Origin: Nicotiana tabacum
Lineage: Eukaryota; Streptophyta; Magnoliopsida; Solanales; Solanaceae
NCBI RefSeq assembly: GCF_000715075.1
Contig: NC_134097.1
Location: 131,190,997-131,254,996 of the forward strand
DNA: 64,000 bases
Reading direction: 5' to 3'
Under the pieces are notes generated by a model. The model did not search any database. It saw only the letters and a program-made list of their open reading frames with translations, and was not told where the DNA came from. Of this stretch, positions 56,114 to 64,000 are shown in pieces. Both the position numbers and the translations under genes were made by a program. The first letter of the stretch is position 1. Every line of letters begins with the position of its first letter.

Positions 56114-56519
56114 GTAGCCTTGGGATACTGTACAAGGTTTTCCCTCTCTGGGCACTCTAAACTCTAACACTTTGAAATCTTCTATTCGATCATCTGCCAC
56201 ACTCCACACATATCTATGATCATTTAGTTGCACTCCTTCATATCTGGTATGATCAATTTCTCATAGAATTTTTCAATTTTCCAAGTTAAATTTATAATTT
56301 TGTTCTTTCAAATTTATTATTTTTCCTAAGTTAAATTTATAATTTTTTTGTTTTAGGTTATTATAGACCATTTGTCAATTTAATATCCATGTGGGGTTTA
56401 CATTGTGTTGGGTTTACTTCTACTTGCTTTTTGGGGAGTGGGTAGTTTGATTATCATGTTTAATTTCTATCACCGTGTCCAATTTGTGCATAAAATCGAA
56501 AACCTAAAGGACTCTGCCC
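56114..56519 (+). other. Leader-like spacer in Athila-1
   Basis: No gene. CT-rich and AAATTTATAATTTT-rich sequence with a direct repeat of TTAAATTTATAATTTTTTTG (56283-56355) between the internal TATA box and the second word cluster. Confidence 0.6.
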
Positions 56520-56890
56520 GATTTCATTTTGAAATGTGCGGACGCACAAGGCATTGTGCGGTCCGCAGAAGTATAGTTTAGGGACATTCGTAAGGCAAAA
56601 TTGTGCGGAGGTACTTAAAATTGTGTGAACCGCAGAAATTTCATTGCGGCTGCAGAAAAGTGTGTGCGACCGCAGATCAGACATATCTCTGTCTTCGCAG
56701 AAAGTTGCTACTTTGAGCTACTCATAGTATGTCCGCACTAACAATTGTGCATACCACACTTCAGATGTGTGGTCGCACTCAAAATTGTGCGGACCACAGT
56801 TTCATCTCTGCGGTCGCACTTTCATATTTTGCAGTTCACACAACCCAACCTGCAGCCGCACTTGCAACTATGCGGACCGCACTTCCCCGC
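56520..56890. repeat. GTGCGGACCGCA-type word cluster inside Athila-1 (second)
   Basis: About twelve words (ATGTGCGGACGCACAAGGC, TTGTGCGGTCCGCAGAAG, TGCGGACCACAGTTTC, ACTATGCGGACCGCACTTC). It ends about 80 bases before the env-like ATG. No TATA box follows it. Confidence 0.87.
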
Positions 56891-56957
56891 CTTACAATAT
56901 GTTTTGTTCTGTGACTTTCAGTTTATCTACACTTGAATTAAAACTGACTCCTACTGT

Positions 56958-56970
56958 TGTTTGTTGCAGA
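56958..56970 (+). promoter_or_regulatory. Possible splice acceptor before the env-like ORF
   Basis: TGTTTGTTGCAG preceded by CTCCTACTGT, a pyrimidine/T-rich tract ending in CAG three bases before the ATG. Similar CAG/TAG sites precede both gag ATGs (40112, 60896). An env-like product in Athila is expected from a spliced or separate RNA. Confidence 0.45.
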
Positions 56971-56972
56971 AA

Positions 56973-58939
56973 ATGGTTGGATCACGTGGTCATGGTGATA
57001 CATCAAAGAGGAGGGGTGAACCTTCCCGAGGCTAAGAAAAGAGTACCTTACCCCTCGTCCTTCAAAGAGATATATCCAAAAAAGCGATAACTGGCCGGGG
57101 TAGATCTATAGAGCTAGCCGAATCAAGATCTTATGTCCTGTTTAGGGAAGCATCGGAGGGAGACTCCGTGCAAGAGCAGCTTGTTGTTTAATCATAGCCA
57201 CAGTAGCTTCATGCGAGATTTCAACTCCGAGACGAGCCTTCCACCTCTAAGAGCACTTCCGAGGGTTTGGAAGGTGACAGTAAGGCTTCAGAGCCCTAAT
57301 CTACACCTTCCCCTAATGCACCAACTACTATAGTAGATGTGGATGATATCTTAGATGATGGTTGAGGGGGTGATACCAGAGTTACCAGTCTTAAGAGGTC
57401 GAAGAAGAAAGAAATTTGAGAAGATAGATTCGTCAATCTAGCTGCCTTCACTAGCTTCTAAGAGTAGTGGCCGGTGAGATCGCTCACTCTTAAGCGACAA
57501 TTCCAATTGAAAGATCTTTACAAGTGTAATACGGCAGTTTTGAGACAGTTCTGAGAGCGAAAAGGGGTGGATATGGTTCACCCAGAGTGTAGTGGATGCT
57601 AAGGAATATCTGGTCCGTGAATTCTACACAAATGTGGCGCACATAAAGAAAGGGACCAAAGTGACAAAAGTGAGAAACCTGAAGGTGAGACTTGACCAGA
57701 ACACCTTGAACATTTACTTGGGGTTTGAGGATGTTGAGTTGGTGTAGTACTTGGAAAAGCTGGCTATAGGAGATGTAGCTCGCCCATGGCTATATGAGAT
57801 TCTAGCAGCCCTAGGGCCACTACCACCATGGATCACAAGAGGGGTTTCTATTCATAGGAACACCCCAAACTTCGAGGAAAAGGGATGGAAAACCTTCGTA
57901 TGCAGCAGACTAGACTTGTGCCAGAATGAAACAAAACTTCCTATTCAGGGGGGCAGTGCTAGTCGCCTCTATTATGGTTGGGTACCCAATCAATGTGTGT
58001 GTCGTGATGTCGGCCAAGATGTCTGTGGTTGCCAGGCAAGCTGATACCTTCTACCCATATCCCAACACTATCACTCAGTACCTTATGGATGCGGGGGTGG
58101 AGTCGAGGGATTTTGACATAAAGGTGAAGGTAAAGAAGTCTTTCTCTTGGTATTCTCTGATGGACCCGAGGAACTTAAAGTAAAAGGGTCAGCCGACTAC
58201 TACTGTAGGCCAGTTTGATGAGCCTTCGGTGGTAGCTGCAAAGTCAGCAAATATGCCTTCCACTTCAGCAATGTCGTCTACCAGTGCAGCAGGTATGCCT
58301 CCACCTCTTTCTTCAGATCCTTCAGCATCAGTGCCTTCCACCTCGGCTTTGAAGTCGTTGCCCATGCCCACTCATCCACTATTTGTGCTGCGAGTCTCCC
58401 AAATACTAGCGAGCCTCAACAACTGGATGCAGATAGCCACTACAAAGTTGTATGACATATCCAGTACTATTGCAGCACAGTCATCCACTCCGGCACCCCA
58501 AATTCCTCCGACAGTGGAGGATACATTAAAGAAGATTTTGGAGAACCAGACCACCGTCATGAACACCTTGGTAGCACATAGAGCAGTGATTGAGAAGCTT
58601 GGGAAGCAGGTAAAGAAGATGAAGAAATCCCATGCGTCCAAGAAATCAGTTGACAGGTTGAGGAGAGATGTGCCCAGGATAGCAGCAGTTGGTTATCTTC
58701 TATTTGATATGCTGATGGAGACAGATCCAACAGCACCAGTAGATCCAGCAGCACCATCAGCTCTAGTGGCACCAGTTGGCCAGTCTGAGGAGCGAGACTT
58801 GGCTGCCGACACTGCTGAGGTAGTATGCCAAATGTTCACCCACCTAATTACCCTCATAGCTGAGGATGATGAGATCCAGTTAGAGGAGACTGAGGGCGGT
58901 GACGCTGCTACGGACACGGAGATGTCCAAGGCCACATAG
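56973..58939 (+). pseudogene. Athila-1 third (env-like) ORF, broken
   Basis: The ATG at 56973 opens MVGSRGHGDTSKRRG and meets a TAA after about 20 codons. Frames 57751-58044 and 57926-58183 carry the middle (VREFYTN nearby, YLEKLAIGDVARPW, VGYPINVCVVMSAKMSVVARQ), which I associate with the 'putative plant transposon protein' family seen in such elements. The last frame, 58229-58939 (236 residues), is Ser/Pro/Thr-rich, then has a predicted coiled coil at residues 97-150, one hydrophobic patch and an acidic end. No convincing signal peptide or membrane anchor is visible, so 'env-like' is by position only. Confidence 0.65.
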
Positions 58940-59279
58940 GGAGTCCTCTTCACTCTTACCCTTCTTTATTCTTATTTTGTTAAGCATTGGGGACAAAGCT
59001 TATTTTTATTCGGGGGGGGGGGGGTGGAGTTTATTTGTTATTTAGATGATTTCTAGACATTTGGTTTGTAATAACTGACAATATATTTTTTTCTTTATCA
59101 TGTATATATTCTCCTCCTTTTCTCTCTTTTCCTCTCTCATTATGTATATTCATTATGCTTTCAGTAGTTTGCTTTGTAGCTTCTTTATTCTGTTTTCTTA
59201 TTAGACAATGTTTAATTAGTAGCTTCTTGTTTAATCTAATAGCTTCCTTTTAATCTAGTAGCTTCTTTTTATGTTTGAG
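58940..59279 (+). other. Athila-1 3' untranslated region
   Basis: No gene. It contains AAGCATTGGGGACAAAGCTT, a run of 13 G (59012-59024) ending GTGGAG, then T-rich DNA with repeated TAGTAGCTTCTT. The G run is the best polypurine tract, but no LTR follows it directly; the next LTR starts 250 bases later. Confidence 0.65.
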
Positions 59280-59489
59280 TGATAACTAGGGATTATGATG
59301 CATTTTACACTCCTTCTTGCTTAAGTTTTTATTATAAATTTGTACAAAATAGTCCCAAAGTCTCACTAGTTGTACTTGATTTTAGGATTGATCAACAAGG
59401 AGACAAGGTGTCAAAAACCAGCTCAAAAAGGAGTGAAACTTACACAAGTATCAAGACCAAGACCAAGCTCAGTCAAACAGGTCCAGTGC

Positions 59490-59810
59490 CTCCGCACACC
59501 ATTTTGTACGGTCTGCAAAGATGAAGATCAGAGTGTATGCTTCTTAGCCAGCTAGGCAATGCGGCCGCAATGAATTTTGTGCGGACAGAATGTCATTGCG
59601 TCCGCACTCGATTTTGTGCGGTTCGTAGAGCTCAAGTTCAAAGAAGTGACATTTTGGAACAGCCTGGCCAATGCAGACCGCAATAGGAGCCACCGCGGCC
59701 GCGGTGCATTTTGTGCAGTATGCGGTGGCCAAATTCAGAGAGCAGAATAGTCAAGCCAAGAGCCTTAGTGCGGCCGCACTCGATTATGTGCGGTCCGCAC
59801 TAGACCCGCC
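59490..59810. repeat. GTGCGG/GCGGCCGC-type word cluster, Athila-2 LTR
   Basis: About nine words (TTTTGTGCGGACAGAATG, ATTTTGTGCGGTTCG, ACCGCGGCCGCGGTGC, ATGTGCGGTCCGCAC). It ends 35 bases before the TATA box. Confidence 0.85.
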
Positions 59811-59841
59811 GGGGTATTTTTGTCCAGAATTTTCAGCCTAG

Positions 59842-59849
59842 TATAAATA
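59842..59849 (+). promoter_or_regulatory. TATA box of the Athila-2 LTR
   Basis: TATAAATA in CCTAGTATAAATAGTTTC, 562 bases into the LTR, directly after the word cluster. Confidence 0.8.
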
Positions 59850-60788
59850 GTTTCTTTTCCCATTTTTAGGTTATCAGATAGATTTTAGGACAGAGCTGCG
59901 CTCGTGAACTTCTCTCTTTTACCATTTTGAGTAATTTTAGCTTAGTTCAACATTAAATCTTCAAGTTTTATCTAGTAATTAATTATTATGGGCTTTTCTT
60001 CATCTATTTCTTTGTTTTCTTATATAATTATGAGTAGCTAGACCCATCATCTAGGGTTGTGGATCAAACCTAGTATGGGTAATTGATGGGTCTTGTGTTT
60101 TGATGCTTGATTGTCTATGGGTATTTGATATTTGGACTAATTTAGGGTTTTAATATTGAATTAGTTGTTGCAAACACTAGTTTATGCCTAGTAGACTTTG
60201 GCTCTTCTTGAGAAAGAGAGCCTATGTCCATGAAATTGGTCCAACAAGGGATTGGGGCGTATTCAAGATATTGATAGCCCCAATTAAAGGGTTAAACATA
60301 GAGATAGTAATACCCAACTTGAATTTCAATTGCATGCACAAATATTCATATCCAATTGGTCTTGAGAAAGTCAATTCAGGCAAAATCACTCGAACTACCG
60401 AGAGGTATAGAGTGAGTAGAATCGTGCAATGGTTATATATACTCCCCAAATGTGACAATCTAGCCTTGGACTCAAGAATCTGTCAATTAACCACCTAGGA
60501 AAAAGTTACTACCCTAGTGCCTTTTATCTATTTGATCAAGTCTCAATAGTTTAATCTTAGCTTTACTTAGCCTAATTTAGCATTGTAGGAGTATAAAATT
60601 AGAAGTAAAAAGAAAACAAACAATGTTTAGAAGTGAAATTAGGAACAATTACACAACTCCCATTTAGATAGAAAATAAACTCCAATATCTAGCTCCCTGT
60701 GGAAATCGATCCCGACCTTCTCGAGTAAAAGCTGTTTCGACCTCTCTTGATACTTCATAGTTGTACAGGGTTGGCCTCATTCATTTTT

Positions 60789-60806
60789 TAGCGTCGTTGC
60801 CGGGGA
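60789..60806 (+). other. Primer binding site, Asp-tRNA type (Athila-2)
   Basis: TAGCGTCGTTGCCGGGGA, five bases after the LTR end. The second base is A where G is expected, which could weaken priming. Confidence 0.85.
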
Positions 60807-60902
60807 GATAACAGTTTTGGCTATTTATCTAAATAGTTTTGTGTATTGCTCTTCTTTCCTTCCATGTTACTAATTTTTGTGTGTCACAACTTCAGGTACA
60901 AA

Positions 60903-62760
60903 ATGGCAGCAAACTTAAACAACGCACCTCTTGGAGATCTTCCACCAGGGGAGGAAATAGAAGACAATGTTGAAGATGAGGTCCCTATTGTGCCTCAAGG
61001 ACAAAGGAGAGGCCTCCAGGCCAATGACAATATTCTAAACCCTCTCCCGCCACCTCCAAGAGTGGCTCCTCGAGTGTTTCCCAACCAAGGCTTTGCAAGT
61101 GCAATTATCCTACCCCGGATTCGGGCGGGAAATTTTCAAATTACCAATGTGATGCTGACATTACTGGAGCAATGTGGGTATTCACGGGCACTGCCAATCA
61201 AAATGATTACAAACATCTCAAAGGGTTCGTGGATACCTGTTGGGGGAGCAAGCAAACTAATGTGTCCGAGGATGCACTTCGGTTGAGACTCTTCCCATTC
61301 TCACTTAGAGGGAAGGCATTGGATTGGCTTGAACGACTTCCCAACCATTCCATCACTACTTGGGACGAGTTGGCGGACAAGTTCATTGCAAATATTTTCT
61401 CACCTGGGCATATGGCAGCATTGAGAGATGAGATCTTGGCTTTCAAGCAGGAGCCCACTGAACCATTGCTTGAGATTTGGGAGCGCTATAGAACAATGGT
61501 AAAGGAATGCCCTAACAATGATATGATTGAGGCGATGATCCAACAGACTTTGTACCGGGACATTAACATAACAAATCAATGCATAGTGAACCAACTTGCT
61601 TAGGGCAACTTCATGAAGCTAACTTATGATGAGGCTTGTGACATTCTTGACGAGATGGCTGACACTTCTTCTGCTTGGCAAAGTAGAGCCAATGTGCCCC
61701 AGGGTGACCCCACGGTCACTCATTTGCACAAAGAGTTACATGATCATGGGCAGGCTATAGCTGAGTTGACAACTATAATGAACTAACAATCAAAGGCACA
61801 GTTGCAACAAGTTCAAAATCCTCGCCAAGTGAATGCTATGGAGGGTATCAACATGCTATCAACAAAAGAAGAAAAAGGGGTCAACAGAACCAAAGGAATT
61901 CAGAGCTATTTGACAATGATTGTGGTGGCTTCCAAGATGATAGTTATGATGGGCAGAATGAAGAGGTGCAATACATAAACAATTATCAAGGCCAAAGGGG
62001 CAATTCTTCCAACCAACAACAATGGAGACCCCAAGGCAATTAGGGCAATCAACAACAACAAGGCAATGGTAATTGGGGGAACAACAACCAGAGTTCCAAT
62101 AGGAACAACCATAGTTCCAACAGGGGCAATCAGAACAATCAGGGTAATTGGAATGGTAACAACAATCAAGGTGGGTGGACCAATGGCAATCAAGGAAATC
62201 AGGGGCAAGGCTTTCAAAGGCCCCCAATGTACCAACAACCGAATAATCCGCCCCCATTTCCATCCCAAGGTCCTATTTCTTCTAACCCTGATATGGGGAG
62301 AATTGAAATGATGTTCGAACAGATGATGAAGAAGAAGGCAGATTCTGATGCTCAATTGTCTTTCGATAATATTTCAATTAGAAATATGGAGGTGCAATTA
62401 AGCCAAATCTCCCAGTCCTTGAATACTCGCCCTAAGGGGGCTCTACCAAGTGATATGGTAGTGAACTCGGAGGATGGGAACAATCATGTCATGGCGGTAA
62501 CCACAAGGAGTGGATGAGGCGGTGATGTGAATGCCTCCAAACAAAAGCAAACTTTGAGTGATGAAGTTGAGTTGCAAGAAGATGAAGTTCCTTTGGTGGT
62601 TGAAAATGTGATTGACGAGAATGTGAATGAAGAAGTGAGGATTAATATTCAAGATGCCGAGGTGAAAACTCAAAATGACGTGAACCCATCTAGGGAACAT
62701 ATAATAGACATGTCGGAGCCAGTTGTGCCTAAAGCTAAGGCTCCTTTCAAAGGCTTGTGA
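60903..62760 (+). pseudogene. Athila-2 gag
   Basis: ATG at 60903 (MAANLNNAPLGDLPPGEE) follows an acceptor-like CAACTTCAG. The frame shifts by one base near 61175 and continues at 61172-61603 with the gag core GKALDWLERLPNHSITTWDELADKF, ending at a TAG before GNFMKLTYDEACDIL. Further shifts near 61855 and in the Gln/Asn/Gly-rich tract (62040-62220). 62227-62517 and 62527-62760 hold MMFEQMMKKKADSDAQL and the acidic linker. About five breaks, fewer than in Athila-1. Confidence 0.88.
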
Positions 62761-63967
62761 AGCAAAAAATGAGAATCAATTTAAAAAGTTCATAGATATA
62801 ATGAAGAGCTTATCCATTAATGTGCCTTTGGTGGAGGCTCTTGAACAAATGCCGGGCTATGATAAATTCATGAAGGACTTGGGGACAAAGAAACGATCCA
62901 TGGATTGTGAAACTATAAAGATGACCCACCAAGTTAGTGTAATAGTGCATTCAATGGTCCTGAAGCTTGAAGATACCTGTGCTTTCACCATTCCTTGCAC
63001 CATTGGGAGTGCGGACTTTTCTAAGGCTCTATGTGATCTGGGAGCAAGTATCAACTTGATGCCCTACTCAGTTTTCAAGACTTTGGGTATTGGGCACCCG
63101 AGGCCGACTTCCATGAGATTGCAAATGGCGGATAGAACGATGAAGAGACCATTGGGTATTATTGATGATGTGCTTATCTGGGTGGACAAATTTATCTTGC
63201 CAGCTGATTTTATGATCTTGGATTGCGAGGTAGATTATGAAGTTCCAATCATTTTAGGGAGACCTTTACTTGCTACTGAGAAGGCCTTAGTTGATGTGGA
63301 AGCAGAGGAACTCACCTTCCGGTTGGGTGATGAAAAAGTGATCTTTCATGTGTGCAAGTCAATGAAGCAGCCCAACAGTTTCGAGGTGTGCTCTTTTGTG
63401 GACCTTGTCACAGCAGTGATAGTTGATGATACCAGTGCAATGATCAATGTGGAGGACCCTCTAGTGGCCATATTGTTGAATCTTGATGTCAATGAGGATG
63501 AGGGTCGAGTGGAGTGTGTGAATGCTTTACATGGGATGGGCTCTTACTCTTATGAGCCTAGAAAACTATCTTTGGACCTTGATAATAGGAAGACTCCACC
63601 AACAAAACCTTCAATTGAGGAGCCTCATGGGTTGGAGTTGAAGCTATTGCCTCCACACCGCAGGTATGAGTTCTTAGGCCATAGTTCTACTTTGCAAGTT
63701 ATTCTTTCCTCTTGTCTTACTAACATGCAAGTTGATGCCATATTGGCGGTGCTTCAAAAGTGGAAAAAGGCAATTGGATGGACTTTAGCTGATATTCGAG
63801 GGATAAGCCCCGCATTTTGTATGCATAAAATTATTCTGGAAGATGATGCAATGCCCTCCGTGGAATATCAAAGGTGGTTGAACGAGGCAATGCAAGAAGT
63901 TGTGAAAAAGGAGGTGATCAAGTGGTTGGATACCGAGGTTGTGTATCCCATCTTTGATAGCTCTTAG
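62723..63967 (+). pseudogene. Athila-2 protease and RT N-terminus
   Basis: At 414 residues this is the longest frame in the window. The true frame enters from the gag linker around 62750; the first ten residues are out-of-frame. The protease active site is intact (ALCDLGASINLMPYS, Asp105), with ADFMILDCEVDYEVPIILGRP near residue 170. From about residue 340 it is the RT N-terminus (WTLADIRGISPAFCMHKIILEDD, NEAMQEVVKKEVIKWLD). It ends at a TAG (63965-63967) exactly where Athila-1 reads Trp (SSWTSP), a TGG-to-TAG change. RT continues in frame to the edge. Confidence 0.92.
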
Positions 63968-64000
63968 ACTTCACCGATGCAATGTGTACCGAAGAAGGGT

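Larger units (their letters stand above)
38570..59279 (+). mobile_element. Athila-1: Ty3/gypsy Athila, split by Tekay-3
   Basis: LTR 38570-39999, primer site, gag, protease, RT remnant, RNase H, integrase, a long spacer with promoter-like features, an env-like ORF and a 3' UTR up to 59279. Tekay-3 (42858-53441) is inserted between protease and RT. A 3' LTR matching 38570-39999 is not found: at 59280 a different Athila LTR starts. With Tekay-3 removed the element is about 10.1 kb. Confidence 0.9.
59280..60783 (+). repeat. Athila-2 5' LTR
   Basis: 1504 bp, TGATAACTAGGG to CTCATTCA. The word cluster (59490-59810), TATA box and a leader with ATGAGTAGCTAGA are shared in order with the LTR at 38570-39999. 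No gene is seen; the 104-residue frame at 60184 is not recognisable. Confidence 0.85.
59280..64000 (+). mobile_element. Athila-2: 5' LTR, gag, protease (continues off the window)
   Basis: LTR 59280-60783, tRNA-Asp-type primer site, gag, protease and the start of RT at the right edge. It abuts Athila-1 without intervening host DNA or a target duplication. Internal sequence resembles Athila-1 closely in protein (for example PIILGRP, SIEEP, DIRGIS) but the LTR is diverged. Confidence 0.9.

Noticed and set aside
60184..60498. 104-residue ORF in the Athila-2 LTR leader
   Set aside because: The region corresponds to the non-coding leader of the other Athila LTR (39420-39720), where the frame is not kept.

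Overview
The window looks like plant heterochromatin made almost wholly of nested, decayed LTR retrotransposons. The families (Tekay-type chromoviruses with a C-terminal chromodomain, Tat/Ogre with 3 kb LTRs and a minisatellite 3' UTR, Athila with a tRNA-Asp primer site and an env-like third ORF, SIRE-type Ty1/copia) and their LTR ends fit a large-genome Solanaceae species. Nicotiana is my best guess, from recognition rather than a search. I found no cellular gene, no tRNA or rRNA gene and no CRISPR array. Every long reading frame belongs to a mobile element, and all are broken except short ones.

Layout from the left. Positions 1-8659 hold a Tekay element on the minus strand (Tekay-1; its 3' LTR runs off the left edge), inserted into the gag of a SIRE-type copia element (8660-9475, LTR from 9476). 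From about 10.0 to 13.23 kb there is a Tat/Ogre LTR, then a gag scrap and degraded Ogre sequence to 15093. A 9.2 kb non-coding LTR element (LARD-like, 15094-24304, minus) interrupts Ogre-type 3' sequence. That sequence resumes at 24305 with a 265 bp duplication and a ~68 bp minisatellite, which is itself split by a hAT relic (26307-27519, exact 8 bp target duplication). The Ogre 3' LTR is 28369-31397 and is inserted in the gag start of a second Tekay (31398-34782, minus). That Tekay, a solo Tekay LTR (35395-38248, plus) and an Athila element (from 38570, plus) all sit in one stretch of SIRE gag, seen at 34783-35394 and 38254-38569.

The right half is Athila-1 (38570-59279), split by a full-length Tekay (Tekay-3, 42858-53441, target duplication TGAAG on both sides). 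One Tekay-3 LTR carries a 965 bp terminal-inverted-repeat transposon. Athila-1 has lost the catalytic core of its reverse transcriptase but keeps an integrase with an intact DDE triad and an env-like third ORF. A second Athila (Athila-2) starts at 59280, directly against the end of Athila-1, and runs off the right edge.

The most interesting signal is a repeated architecture. LTRs of several unrelated families carry a 200-300 bp cluster of CpG-rich, dyad-symmetric words in otherwise AT-rich DNA. In three Tekay LTRs the cluster lies at the same relative position between alignable flanks, but the word differs each time. In Athila the cluster sits just upstream of the TATA box in both LTRs, and the same cluster-plus-TATA unit recurs inside the element between pol and the env-like ORF, as an internal promoter would. 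The non-coding LARD shares the primer-site leader, pre-PPT hairpin and U3 blocks of Tekay-1, as expected of a parasite of Tekay.
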